Source: Setophaga petechia
Lineage: Eukaryota > Chordata > Aves > Passeriformes > Parulidae
NCBI GenBank assembly: GCA_024362935.1
Contig: JANCRA010000007.1
Span: 7,318,503 to 7,382,502 of the forward strand
Length of the DNA stretch: 64,000 nucleotides
Reading direction: 5' to 3'
Under the pieces are notes generated by a model. The model searched no databases. It saw only the letters and a list, made by a program, of their open reading frames with translations, and was not told where the DNA came from. A program made the position numbers and the translations under genes. Below are positions 47,813 to 61,878 of this stretch, in pieces. Each line of letters begins with the position of its first letter. The first letter of the stretch is position 1.

Positions 47813-50800
47813 GAGAACCCTGCCAATAAACCCTCTGAATAGGGAGATGTGCTTCTTAACATTTTTATGCCACAGATGTGTGTCTATTTTATAAATTTTT
47901 GGAAACATGAGCAAGGCAGATTATAGAGTAGCAGCCTCTTTGAGGTAATAGTGAAATATTGCTCTTCCTAAACCTAGTCCTTGAGGCCATACTGGTAATA
48001 TGCTGCAGATTTTTTTTTTATTACTGTGGGAGTACTGCAGTAAAGTTTAATTCTGTACTATTATGTCTGTTCCTTGAGCACAATATACAGGCAGAGTCTT
48101 AAACACTGAGAAAATCTGAGCACATTGATAGATACCTTTGATGTGATTAAGACATTCCCAGTAAATTATTCACCAGATGGTACATCAAAGGAAGTTACTC
48201 AAATTGCTTTTCAGAGCTTCAGCTAATCTCTGAAGTGTGTGGGCTACCATCCAGGCTGCAACATTTTGCATGAGTTGATTGTCCTTTATTACCTTGCCTA
48301 AATGTGGTGATTTGCCCTTCTTTTGTCATCAAGCAGTACCAAAGCCTAGAAAGGAGGTCAGGAGGGAATAGCTTTCAACAATGTTTGCTGCCAGATTTGG
48401 GACTCCTGACTATTTCTTTGTAGGAGGCCAACACTGACAGAATGTAACCATGGTTTGGCCACTTTCTTGGCCATTGTCCTCTACTGTCCATTCTCTCTCT
48501 CTCTCTGTTGGGCCCGTTGCCTTCCTCCCTCCTCCATGTCACAGGTACTCGGTGCTGATGCTCCAAGGTGCAGATGAATGCTCTACAAGTGTGGTGAGCT
48601 TAGCATGATGGGATGCTACCTGAGGCTTCATCCACATTTAGAAGAGGTGACACCCACCTGCCCTCTCCAGCTGACAGTAATGAGAACCCTCGTGGTCTTA
48701 AGTATCAGAAAATGTTGATGACTTTGAAGGAGCCCATTGTTCTGCAGCCTAAGCTCTATGGTTTGGGCCCATTAGATCTGAAATCAGACAACCGTTTAGC
48801 CCCAGAAATTCTTCTTTCAAGATTTCTCAGGGCTTACTTGCACTCCAAGTATTTGTTTTGCTGGATTGGGATCCAGCTCCTCATGTCTTCAGTTTTCAAT
48901 TCCTGATGCTGCCATTTGAATGTCCGGTTCAGTCATTCTCTCAGCATTTGGATGGGAACAGACTCCCTTTAATATACTCCCTTTAATATATAACTGTGCA
49001 GAGAATGTGCATCAGCCATTATATGTCTGAGCTTTATCCTCTGATTTAAATCTGGAGTGAGTAGAATCCACCCCTATCACTTAGACAAAGCTCAAATTGA
49101 CACAGGCATAATGTAGGACTCTGTGAAATTCTGCCAAGTGCTGGGGAGGCATTATCCTGTTTATTTGTATACATCTTTCTCTTTCAAGATCTTTTTAAAC
49201 ACTTTGCAGTATAATTTCCAGAAGGATAAAAGTTACTTAAATGAAAACAGCATGTACCAACCTGTTTGGTGCTGCAAGGAAGGTGGAATATTCATAGTAT
49301 TCAGCCTTTTTTCAGGTAGTAGTCTGCAGCTGTTGTACAGGGTCCCATCTGACCTTAAAATAGGTTAAAGCTTCCTTAAAGCTGATGATTCCACTTTACT
49401 GAAGATAGATCGAAAAGAGAATATAATAAAACTGGTTTTCTTTTTATATGTTACTGTACTTGTTTATCCTAGGCTATTTTATTTTTCTTATTCTAAATGA
49501 GGAACATAGGTGATTCAGTTTTGTTTTCACTTGCCCTTCAGGCTCTCAATGCTGACATGTTTGTGGGAGCCTTTTTTATGTGGTGTAGAACTGGATTCTC
49601 TATGATGACTTTGGCTACATTCAGCAGCCTCTGATTTCCTTGTTTGTGTACTGGTTTGCTTTGAAAAGGTGTGTCAGAAATTTTTGTCTCTCTTCACACC
49701 CACACTTCCCACACAGGTCTTCATTGCATGATCTAGCCAGTTTATAGGAGACATGAAATTGCATGGAATTACTTTTGGGGAAGTTTGCCTGAACTATATA
49801 TGGTTATATAAAAACCCACAGCTGCACATCCGTTACCACTGCATACAGATGGGATTGGGAGTTTGGCTCAGTCCCCTCATTCTGTAGAGCTGTGCCTGAA
49901 ATAGGTGTGCCTATTCAGCTCACTTAATTTGTATGCTGGGAAGTGCTGTGTTTTTCTCAGTGCTTGAGTGTGAACTACAGATGCACATAACTTGAGCAGC
50001 TGAAACTTACCTGCATTTAATACTTGCTGTCTTCCTGTTTATTGAGAGGAAGTAAGAAGTGAGTAGTAAAATCTAAGGAAAGACCTTAGAAACTTGAAAG
50101 AAGTATTTGAGTGATTCATGTGGCAGTGGTGCCTTAGATGAGGGTTCATATTACCTTTACATGCAGATATATTCAGGAATCATCAAAGATACAACAATGT
50201 TCGTTCTGCTGCCACTGGCACTCATACCCACGCAGTAGGAAAGAGGCTTTTGGTGGTGCATTTTAGCATTCTGATTGAATGGCACTGCTTGCAGGGAGAG
50301 TGAACAGACAGGAGGAGAACATGAATATATGTGTTGAGTTTGTGACTGTTAGTGTGGTTAGTTGTTGCCTTCTCCTCCTTTTGAGGGGCACTCCAATCTG
50401 AATGTCAGTCTTCCATCTTTTGAAATCATACATGAAGTCAAGTCTGTGTTTTCAAATGAGTTGCTACAGCATCAAGAGAGGCACCAAGCTGCAAGACTGC
50501 CCTTGGTAGGATAAGTCAGTCCAGTCTTCCTTCAGACTTTCCAAACTCATTATTGTCCTGATAGGAAAACCCTGGCTGGAGCTGACTCTGGAAAGTTGTT
50601 GAGCTTTTGTCTTCTCTACCCATACTGTCACATGCTCTTATGGGAAAATAGAGAATAAAGGGTTCTCTTATGGGTTGATTTGCACCATTTAGTCCATACA
50701 TGGTGAGAGTTCTCAGGTGTGAAATGGCTATGAGCATATTTTTCAAGATTCAGGAGAAGATGGGCTGTGGGGAGGAGTGTCAGCAGGAGATATGGCTGCA

Positions 50801-51587
50801 ACTTCAGCCATTTTGATTTTTCTTCCAAAACAGTGACCTCAATTAGGAGGATAAAGAAAATACAACTGTCACCTTTTGAAAGGAAAAGCTGGGGGGATTT
50901 ACCTTCCAGCCAAGTGACTCTTTACTCTGCTTATTTTGAAAGGGAAGAGGAACATAATAAATTTACAGTGCCTCTTCTTCAGAGGTCAGAAATCTAAGCT
51001 CTGGGTTGTAACATCCATGAGAATAAACTGGAGCCTTTTAACAAAGCCATTTCACTCCTGCTCCTCATGTGAGCAGCACCTCTGTCTACAGCACTGGGAC
51101 TGTCAGGATGAGGATTCCATAGGTTTAAAACCAAAATACATTGCAGATGGTAATTTATTATTAAAGCTAAGATATTTCTAGGGGGAGCACTTTCTAACAT
51201 GGCTGATAGTAAACCCAAGTAATGGAAGAGAAGAATCCAGAGCTCATCCCGTTTCAGTTTTAGTTTATTTGAAAACATTGCTTGTTGCCATGTTCTGGCC
51301 AGATAATGCTATCACATCATCTGAAATGGATCTGGGATCAAAAGGAGGGGACAGCACAAGCAGAGAAGTTTCCATACAACATCTGGCCATATAAGCAAAT
51401 CAATTGCACAAGGCTCACAGTTCTTCCATCACTGGTCTTTCTGGAAATTAAAATATCAATATGAATGATGATAGGTTTTTGCAAAATCATGTGTCCACTG
51501 AAGTTTCAATTAGCAGAACAATTGCCATGTGCTGGTTGGAATGAAGCATTGGAAAGACAGAACCTTGCAAGGCATTTATGGTCCTTT

Positions 51588-51640
51588 CAACTCAAATTCA
51601 ATTTCATTTCAAATTACAATTCAATTTCAAATGTCCTTTA
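51588..51640. repeat. Degenerate AATTTC-type simple repeat
   Basis: Alternating CAAATTC/AATTTCA motifs over about 50 bases. Low complexity, no further meaning seen. Confidence 0.6.
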
Positions 51641-54200
51641 GGCATTTTCTGTATTCAGATAAGAATTTTTAAATCATGAAGAAATTACCATTACATTTCC
51701 TACGTAGTATCCATACTAATATGACTTGGAATTATTTGATTTAATTTTCTTAAGTAAAATCTCAAATCATGTCAGCTCCTATAGCCAGGGACTTCAATGC
51801 CACTGAGAATTTGCCATGTTGCTTCTGGTTCCTACTGGCATGGGCTGCTTGGAATTTGCTGTCATGTATCAACAATCTTAACATGATTTTTAAGGACCAC
51901 TACATTTGGGGCACTTTTCTACATGATAATGCAATAACTCAGAAGGAACACAAAGGAAGAGGATACTGAAAAATACCCAGACTGTGAAGCATACAGTACA
52001 CAGCAGTTCTTTCAAAAGAAGGAAAACAAAACCAAAACAAGAGGAAGGGAATAAAATGTCAGTTTGGGCAATAAAAGGTATTTTATTCTCTGTTTTCTAT
52101 TACACAATGGTAATACATTCAAACCAACAGGGAAACCTTAGCCTGAATTCAGAAGAATACTGACAAAACTTAGTAGAATGCTACAAACTTTTCTGTGCTT
52201 GAGCGTAGTCATTTCTATTTCCTGAGAAAATTTGGCTCTGCAGCTTTTCACATTAATGTCATATATTAAATGATTCCATATATTAAATTCCCTTCTGCTC
52301 AGGGTACCTGCATCCCAAGTATCACACAGGGACACAGAAGACAGTTCAGACTCATGTCTTTAATGTCATCTGAAAGTATATTGATTTGATTGGATGCTTA
52401 GGGACAATTCTATTCCTTCACACTCTTTCCTCTTTTTTCTGATATTCATGTGAGCAGTTCACTTTGATGTTTGCATTACATGTCAAGGTCTGGGGGATCA
52501 GCTATTGCTGTCCTGGGAGAATGACAGAGTAGGCTGGAGGCTTCTGGGGGTAGGACTCTGCATGGGGGGGATGAATGAGGCTCTCAAAGGTACTGGAGAG
52601 GGGCTCACCTAAGCCAGCAGGCTTTCTATATGATAAAGAGAAGATGCAATCTACAAGAAAGGGACAGGCTTAGAGGAAAAGTACAGAGCACTCATTAGTT
52701 CCTACATGGTAGTGAGATGAAAGAGCCTGGTTTTCTCCAGTGTTTTAGCTTTGCTGGTAACATGCAGTTTTCAGATTGCAGCCAAGCAATGTTCAAACTG
52801 GGCAGGAAAAATGATATTTTTCTGCACAGGCTGCTCAGCTCTCCTGGAGTCCTTTGCCTCTTCTGCAGCAGGTTGCACGTGGCAAGAAATCTGTTAGATG
52901 GGGTGAAATTCACCTGAGCATGAAAGCAAGGCAATTGTTTATCTCTAGTTTCAGCCCTGCTCTTCTCTAAATGGTACTCACTATGGAAGTGTTAGGCAGT
53001 GTCTTGCTGCAGAAATGGGCCTCTATTTCCATCTGGTATTTTGTGCCAAATGGCCTGTGTTAAAACAACGTTTTGTGTAGTGCAAACTGAGGTGAGTTTG
53101 TTGTCCTTCGAGGGACAATTTAATTTCTGTTGTTATAATGAATGCTACCCCTTGCAATTGCTCAATCTGCAGTGTTCAGAGCAAGGTGCTGGACTGCCTT
53201 TAATACCACTTTGAAGGCCCTGCCTGTGAGCATGCAAGAAGGCTCTGTCAAATGGTTTTATGCTCAAAGGAGCTGCTTCTCAAAAGAAGGCTCTGAAGTC
53301 AATGACATGTTCTTATTCACAGGAGCTAAAAAGTGCAGTGAGCTAAAGATATGTATGCAGGTTGCAAACAAATAAACAAGCTGTGCTCTAGAAAATGTAA
53401 CAGATACATATCCTTGGAAAAATTGGATAAATAAAAGGCACAGTCCTTGGGAAATACTGTGCTCCTGCCACTGCCACACGTGCAGTGAAACACAGATATA
53501 TTTACAATTTGAAAGATAGGTAAGAGTCAATATGTAAAAAGATTCCTGAAAACAGAGGTTTTCACATCCACATCTATCTCTCAGGCAGTAGGTCTTGAAG
53601 GCTGTGTGACCAGACACTTCTAGCTCTATCTGAGGCTGGGAACTCAAAGAACATGTGTTCACCAAAGGAGAAAAATTTATTGGGCCATGGTGTTTCTTAT
53701 CTTTTCCTCAATTTTTTTGCCCCCAGATGGCTGCTAACTTTATATAATTTGCAGCCAAGGATCCTCCCACAAGGAGCAGGAACAGAGCCCAAACAGATCT
53801 CATCCAAATGGGGCTTGTTTCTGTCTCCAAACTGATTCATGCCTGTGCTAAACTCAGGTGAGCCTTCCCAGCATGCAAAATTCCCCATGCAGTTCCTCTC
53901 CAAGGCTTTAATGAAAGCTGCAGTGCTACCTGTGATTAGAGTCCCTTTGAAACATTTTATCCCAAACTCAGGCTATTTGGTTAGATCAGTAAATTTAGTT
54001 TAGAAATGCTCAGAGGTGACACCATTAGCAACAAGAGAATGATTCATTCCTTACAAAAATCTGATCCCTCAGAGGCATAGCCTGGAGAAGTTGTTTGCCA
54101 TGGATGACTTTCTAGCCAGATATTGAGATGACTGCCAGTAAAGTACACTTGGTGGCATGTAATGGATGGTAGAAGAATAAGAGCTAGTGCTGAAGGCAAT

Positions 54201-54650
54201 CTCACCCCTGAGGAGTTGCAGCTGTACTAATTACCAAGGATTAGGAACAGGCCTGCCCTTAATAGGCCACAGCTGTGTCCAATTAAAGCTTACCTTTAAT
54301 AGGGCACAGCTGTGTCCAATAAGGATGGGCGTTGGAAAAGAGTGGGTTAGCTGCTCCAGAGGGGAGGTGGGGGCTGTGCTGTGAGGAGGAAGGGTCAGGT
54401 AGTTGTTTAAGGGACAGTAGGGATGAGTGTGTACCATGAGGGACAGGAAGGGTCAGGTGGTTGTGTAGGGAGAGTGTGTACCATGAGGGACAGGAAGGGT
54501 CAGGTGGTTGTGTAGGGATGAGTGTGTACCATGAGGGACAGGAAGGGTCAGGTGGTCGTGCAGCAGAAAGACAAAAGGAGTCCGCGTTGTGAGGAGCTGC
54601 CCGTGAGGACTCCCAGAGAAGGAATGAAGGTTTTACAGTAAGGTAACAAC
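54201..54650 (+). mobile_element. LTR-like interspersed repeat, copy 2, with internal expansions
   Basis: Starts CACCCCTGAGGAGTTGCAGC, passes CAGGCCTGCCCTTAATAGGCC and CACAGCTGTGTCCAAT, and ends GAGGAGCTGCCCGTGAGGAC followed by a purine-rich tail. The same modules occur in the same order at 26019-26282, so this is a dispersed family. Here the TTAATAGGCCACAGCTGTG module is duplicated and a minisatellite has expanded in the middle. The organisation resembles a nonautonomous LTR, but I cannot identify terminal TG/CA with confidence. Confidence 0.75.
54388..54566 (+). repeat. Minisatellite of 47-58 bp units inside the LTR-like repeat
   Basis: Units start GGAAGGGTCAGGT at 54388, 54446, 54493 and 54541, giving periods of 58, 47 and 48. 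Each full unit carries GAGTGTGTACCATGAGGGAC. The sister copy at 26.0 kb lacks this array, so it arose within this insertion or its subfamily. Confidence 0.9.
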
Positions 54651-57600
54651 ATAAACTGTTATGGTGCCAAGTATGTATGAAACTTATTACCTCTAAAATT
54701 GTCTAAGAAGTTCTCCACCAACCTAGCATGTCATGTCATAAGATAATTTGAAAGGAATGCCTAAAAAATTGTGTGACTAGGGTGGTAAGGAGAAAAACCT
54801 GTTCAGATTGGTAACGTGTGTACTGCCTGCATGAAAGCTGCCAGTGAAGTTCTGGGTGCTTCAGTGCCTGGTGGGGCCAAGTGGCTGTTTAAATCCATTC
54901 AGCAAGAGAGTGTTCTTGTCTGTGTAGCAACACGTGTGTGAAAGAACCTGTCCCTCACAAAAGTGTGAGAGAGACTTTAGCAAAGAGCAGATGAGGAGCA
55001 ACAGCCCACTTTTATCTTTCAAAGCTCCCTCCTGGCCTGATGTTTTAAAGATGGAAGTTAATACACTTCTGAAGGGGGCTGTATGGCAGAGCAGGGGTAT
55101 TTTTAAAAAGATAAGACTTTGTTGTGAGTGTCCACACTATGAAATAAACTAAGAAAAAGTGGTCTTCCTGTTAGGTAGTGGCTTGCTTTTGCTGGTGTTT
55201 TCTCCCACAAAATAGAATGCCTTATCCATGTAAGCAGATATGTATAATATAATGCCTTATCTATGTAGTGCAGAGATTGTTTATAGACAGGGAAGACATT
55301 CCTGAACAGGGAAGGAACAAAAGCAGAGATTTTTAACTTGTTGGTTAAAACATACTTAATGCACAAACACTGTTAGCAAAAAAGTATTTGGGGATTATCT
55401 TGAACAGGTGTCCCTCTGTACCAGACTTGGACAGCTTCCCCTCTGGATCTGCATTCACCTCTTAAAGAACCTGTTATAAAATGCACTTGCTGTTTGTTGG
55501 TTTTTCTTTAAACATCCTGATTGCTTTTTGATGACACTGTACAAACGCACGGTTAGAATCGAGTGCTAGAAATAGCTTCCTAGAACTCAAATTGATTTTT
55601 AGATAAGAAAGTAAACATGTGCATGTGTGCAAGTCATGCATGCATCCAGGCAGAACTAGTTATTTTTATTCTTCTGGATGAAATTGTCTGTAAAAACATG
55701 AGGTGCTATTTATTGTTACCATAATTTTAATTTAAAATTCACTTCAGTGACATGAAGTGTTGTCTCAGCTCATTTAACAGGCTGTGAAATGGTTTGAAGG
55801 ATGATAGAAATGTCTGACAAACCAACCTCAGGAAAAATGTAGTTACTCATATTTGCTACTCAACTCCTGATTTTTCATAATGATGAGTAAAAATGGGTCA
55901 TCTTGTTAAGCAGAAAATATTATCATTAGTAAGAAGTGTTTCCATCTCAGACTGAGGAGAACACATGCACAGCCCAGTTTCATCCCCTCCCCATGGTTTG
56001 ACTTTGAGGAGCACTGTGTAGGGAAAAAAAATAGCTGGGCTGGTTTCCTGCAGTGCAACTGTGGTAAGCTTGAAGAGAGGATGTGCTGCCCATCACCCCA
56101 GCCACGGGGTGTCTGCAGGGTCCTTTGCAGCAAACTTCTGCCCTATGGAATGACATCCTAGTCCCTCCTACATGGGAATGGACAATTTCCATCCAATGCC
56201 ACAGTGATTCCACAAAAAGGCATCACTTGTATAAAAGATGTGGTCTGGCTCTGGGCTTATTCCCCAGGCACAGCCTTACATCCCTGCTGGGGTCCCAGTA
56301 CTGGCTGTGATGTGACAAGCACTTCTTGTTGCATTAGGGCTCTTTTTCAAGGAGGCAAGTTATTCCACAGTGGTATTGCACTCTGAGGGGCACAGGAGGT
56401 GACTGGATTTAGGGAGAAGTGGGGTGGAGGCACAGCAACTAGGGATGCTGAGAATAGAAACATTATCTGGCAGTTCTAAAAACTTAAATCCTTTTATTCT
56501 TATGGATATATTTTTTAAATCTAAGCCCTTGAGTCGATGAACTGTTCAATATTTATTCAGTATCTATTTCTGTAAGAAACAGGACATAATTTGCAAGCCA
56601 GATTTTCTTTAAGGACCAGAGGCTTAAAACCTCTGATAGAAATTTCCAACTAGAAATGGTTATTATGTTGCTCATATCAATAAATATATTGATAGTAATG
56701 AGACTTTTTTTTTTTTTTACTGCGCTATTTTCATAAAATAACATTTACCTTAATACTTCTTGCTTTGGCTCACTCTTTCTTGGCCTGATCTGTATGACAA
56801 ATGCCCATTTATGCAGCTGGAACCCAACTCAGGACAGAAAAATGCAGAAAAACTACAGCTTTGTGGCAAGGCAGGAAAAACTAAGGAGCTGCAGATGGTC
56901 ATAGCCCCAAGTGTGACTGGGAAAACTATTGAGAAAAACCAGTCTTGTATGAATGAGAAACATTTCTTATAGTAAAGTGAGAGTTTGCAGGAAAGTATAG
57001 ATCCCTGTCCACGTTCCTTTGAATGTCCTCCCTGAGACTGGATCCAAACAATCCAAATAGTGTATGAAATGCAAAGTTAATTTATACTGGGCTACTGTGC
57101 CTCAGTTGCTGTGCCAGCTGTCACCTCAAGATGTGCAGTGGTAAGGGTGAGTCACTCTTTACTTCTTTAGCAGTGCTGCAGTGCAGGTGGCTGCACAGAG
57201 GGCAGCTGGTGCTGCTTGGTCTCCAGAGCACATTGCTTTGCTGTTTTCTCTCCCTAGATACCTGTATTCCAGTACTTGGAAAAATCAGACCAAACTACAA
57301 ACTCACTTCAGATAGAGATTGTTTCCAAATATTGTATTCTGCATTGTTTGGGAAAAACAAAAAGAACATCTGTAAATGCTTGGCCTGGATCTACCTTCAG
57401 GAAAAAAAAGAAAGCCAATCCCACGAGCTAACTGGAGAATTGCTCCTTTTACCTGGGTGGCTGCTATCAGAAGTGGCATTACATCTGCTCTCACAGCAAT
57501 AGGTGGAAGTCCTCTGTCTCTCAAAATGAAGGTGATTTTCTGACATGGTTTTCTCATATAGGAGTTTATCTTTAGATTTTTTATATTCTCAGTGCACGTA

Positions 57601-60600
57601 TTCTCCTTTTCAGGTTCAAAGTGGCAATCCATTAAATGATCCACTGACTTCTCACTTGCCTGTGCAAGATCAATTGAGAAAAATCCTAACAGGCCTAACC
57701 CTGAAACCAGAACACAGAGTGCCCAGTTAGATTGTCCCATGACACAAACTGGTGACTTCACCAGCACGCTGCCTAGCAAACCTTTGGATGCAGCTGTCTC
57801 AGATGGGTATTTTATACACCACATGCTACCTGCAGTAAATGCCCAAGAAATCAAACCAGGGCTCTGTAACCAACAGAGGAATCCTGGTAAAAGACATGGT
57901 AAGGAAGTGTAGAATCTCTAGGAAACCCTCCTTTTATGATATGTCCCCATTATATGGAGCTGAAAGGACCTCTCTGGGTTTAAGCAGTGTTATTTTTTTG
58001 TGACCATTTCTCTATAGTCCCTCTATAAGCAATGTATCCAAGCAGCCAGTTTCAATCAGCTTTGATTTTGAAAGGAATTAAAGATAACCTCATTCTTTCA
58101 ACTGCTGCAAAGATAGAAAGTGGAATAGAAAAGACAGACCATACAAATTTCTAAACTTAGGGAAAAGCTGCAAAACTTATGCTTTGTTAGACCCTGTGTG
58201 TCCACATTGTCTTCTCAGCTGGAGAAAGGTTTCCAGTGAAGCTCTCAGTCACCTGTGAGGGTCCTTGTCCAACAGGATACTTCTGGTGGGCTTGATTCTG
58301 CACCTGTGTGGGAACCACGTGTGAACTGGCTTTAAAGCCAATGTCCCTGGTCTCCCAACAGGATACATGTGACTGGTATACCTTGGTTAGTCACTCATCC
58401 ACTGTCAGGGGTTTGGGCAACTTTAGGATGTAGAGGATGATCAAACTGCAGTTTAAAGTCATGCAATGTTTAGTTTGATTGTTTTCAGGTCTGATCTCAG
58501 GAACTGTTTTCCAAATTCATATGGGGATGGATTTTATGTAACTTGCTATTTCTGTTATAAAATGTATTTTGAGTACATTTACCTCTCATGGTGATTCAAA
58601 AAGGCTACATTAATTCAATCTGAAGGTATTTCAATAGAGGATTGACATCAGAAATACTGGGAGGAGTCAGTTTCTGGCCTCTGGAAAAAGGAAAAATAAT
58701 TCCTTGTACATTCTCAACCTTTACAGTTTCTTTTAGAAATTCTGCAGGAACGTGCAATGATCAACAAAATAGTTCATTGAAGCACCTTGGTATCAGTGTT
58801 TAGTTGATGGCATCACACAGAGATGTGATCCTGGTGCCACTGGAAGCATTATAACAGTTGAAGGAGAGCTGTAGAGCATTTTAAAGAAACTTGAGCAGAA
58901 TATGAACAAGCTCTCAGGGTAAAATTAATCTGAGAACACCTGAAATAGCAAGAGTTTATTCTCAGCTGTTCTGGCTGCTCTGTCTGATTATGGCAGGAAG
59001 ATAAGGGTGATACCTCCTAGCTGACTTGGGCACCTGCATGTTATAGATCTTCAACAACTGGGTCCATGACTACCTTAGAGAAGGACCCTATTTCACACTG
59101 CTCAGCTAAGATAGAGCCAATAAAGTTTTCTCTTACCATAACTTTCACCAGGATAGCATTAAGCTTTAGCTCATTGTCAGACAGATGATTAATTTTCACC
59201 TTATCCAATCAAAACTGAAGCTGAAGTGCATTACAATAAGGTAGTTACACGTATTTACTTTGTTTTGTAGGACTACATGTTGCCTTTCTGCCCAGCTAAG
59301 AGATGGAAAGACTTTCAACTGACCTCAGCAGGCTGAAATGAAGAGATGAGTCACGGAGGCTCCAGTAAGTGGTCAGGTAAACACCCTAAATTCCAGTCTC
59401 TGCCCATTCCACCAATCTATCATGGTCACACACCATGGCAATCAAAGCCAGGAGCAATCAATGGGAACAGTTTGCTCTTCAGTTTAAAATTAAATAAGTA
59501 GTCAGTTATAAAAAGCCTTTGCAATTCTTTCCCACGTGTCCAGTACAAATCTTCATAGATTTCCATTTAGGATAAATCTGAAGAGGAATTGAATGCATTT
59601 CTACTGGCACACTCTGATGATATTCAAGGAGTAGGTGTAGCAAGCTGTGGGAACTAAGAAATTAAGAAAAATACTGCAGTGCTGTCAAGAGTAGGTGTAG
59701 ACATTTTGTACCTGCTAAACCAAAATGATGGGCCTAACATTTAAAATAATATGCTGATCTAACAGTGTGAGCAGAACAGTGATTTAGATAGACAATGATC
59801 TTTTCTCTGCTATCCAGTTTCCCTAATACTAGAAGGAAGCCAAGTGCTTTGCAATGCAAATCAAATGCCAAATAAAAGGATGGTGTGATTCATCTGAAAA
59901 AAAATGTTTCACTTAAGAAACCTCAGAAGGCAGGATATAGATCCCCTGTTCAATTCATCCTACCCCCTTCTGACTTCTCTGCACTAGCAGCAGTGACTGT
60001 GCAGGATTTTCCTTGTTTTGTAGGTTGTGCCTTTGGGTTTCTCTGCCATTCAGTGGAGGTTTGTCTGGTGAAGAAAACATGCTTACAATGCTTCCTTTTT
60101 TTGTTGCTGCCTGCTGCATTTACTCTTCAGTTAGGGAGCAAGCAGAGTAGTTAGTTACCAGTTGAATCCCAAATCTCTGGATAATGTAGATGGCATAAAG
60201 CCTTCTTCATTTCAAGTTAGTTTATGTGCTGTAACAGCTGCAGAACAGCTTTGTTGGAGCTAGACATAAAGCGTGGAAAGAACATCTCACCTCATTCTAA
60301 ACCTGTAGAAATGTCTTTTAAAGCCTCAGTCTCATGTTCCTTTAAAAGCTAATACTAGAAGTGTGGTGAAATGTTTAATTTTTATAATTAAGCATCTGAC
60401 TGAATTAGATCTACTGAATTATGAGGCCTGATTTTATAATGAAAAAACCGAACATTTCTAGAAAGTGAATGCAATGGAGGACCAAAACAGAAACAGGTGC
60501 AAGAATGTGAGAAGCCAGACTTTGCAGAAACATGTTCCTAATGTACTGGAAAATTGGACATTTGAACCAGCTGAAGAGCAGGTATGCACAGAGCTTGAGG

Positions 60601-61878
60601 AGATACCATTCATATTGCTCAGGGCTGAGTCCTACACATTTAACTGCCACTGGTTTCTTAAGGGCTCCAATTCAAGTCAGTGTCTGTAGGAGCATGTAGG
60701 GGCTGCAGGCACGGGCTCTTTATGCTACTAGCAGTCACATTTTGGGACTTCATTAAGACTCAGATTTGCTGAACAGACTGTACTGTAAAACCATGCTAAT
60801 TAGCATCTAAAATTCTTGGACAACTGCCACAGATTCCTGGGAACTGTCTACACCACCAGCAAAATGGTTTTAAGAGTTGCTGATTGCCTGAAATAATTTG
60901 GGGCATAACTTGTCCTTTTGCAGTGATTTTTATTGTATCCATGTAGTCATTCTGGCTTTTGACAAACCCTGCTGGTGTGTACCTGAGAGCTGTTCTCAGG
61001 GGTCTTGGAGGCAGTGCTTCTGCAAAGATTGAACCAGTGGGTTTGTTCTAGAGTCTAACCTGAGCTGCTTGGGATGATGCTGGATAGGAAGTGTGTCAGT
61101 GTGTCTTTTTCACAGGTTGTATCAATTTTCTGTGGTAGGGCACTATTTGGTGAGTTGGTGAAGGGATGAGTTACAGTAATTAATTTCCTCTTTGTTTATC
61201 TCTGCAGTAAGGTTATAATTTCCATCTGCTCCCACAGTTTACATCAAACTCATCAAAGAGTTTCAGCCATTCAGTCAAGGCCATATGGGTCAACTTGGGT
61301 CAAGCACTGATTCAGAGATAATATGGTTCAGTCAACCTGAGACTTTCACCTGTTTGGTTCAATTCCACTCCATGACATGTTTCTGTTTCTAGTTTACTTC
61401 TGTAGCCTAGAAAATAACCTGTAGATTTTTGAGGCTCAAATCCCATCCCTGAGTGATTCAGGAGAGGCCAGACTCCACTTTAAGAGACAGGCCATACTGT
61501 AAAGCAAAAGGGCACTCTGATCTGTTATCTCATGTCCTCCCCTCATTTGGTGGATTGCTTTTGCTGTATCCAAAATCCTGAACTCTGCAGCAGAGACAGG
61601 AGCCCAAGGCTTATCCTGGGTGCATGAAGCACCAGGATTAGGTGGAGACTTCCCTTTAAACCTCCCTTAAGCTCACTCTTAGCTATATTGGCTGTCCATA
61701 TGCAGCTCTAAGTGTCATACTTTGATTAAGCAAAAGCCTTTTGGCTCCCTGATGGGATTTCTCCACTGAACGAACTGGACAAAGACTTTTTGGAAAAGTC
61801 ACAGTACCTAAAGAACAGGAGGGAGTATCCAAACAACTGGAAAAAATACGGCATCCATAAATATATTACCTGGGGTAG

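Noticed and set aside
48962..48990. Short direct duplication ACTCCCTTTAATAT
   Set aside because: Two short copies of low-complexity sequence; no further meaning.
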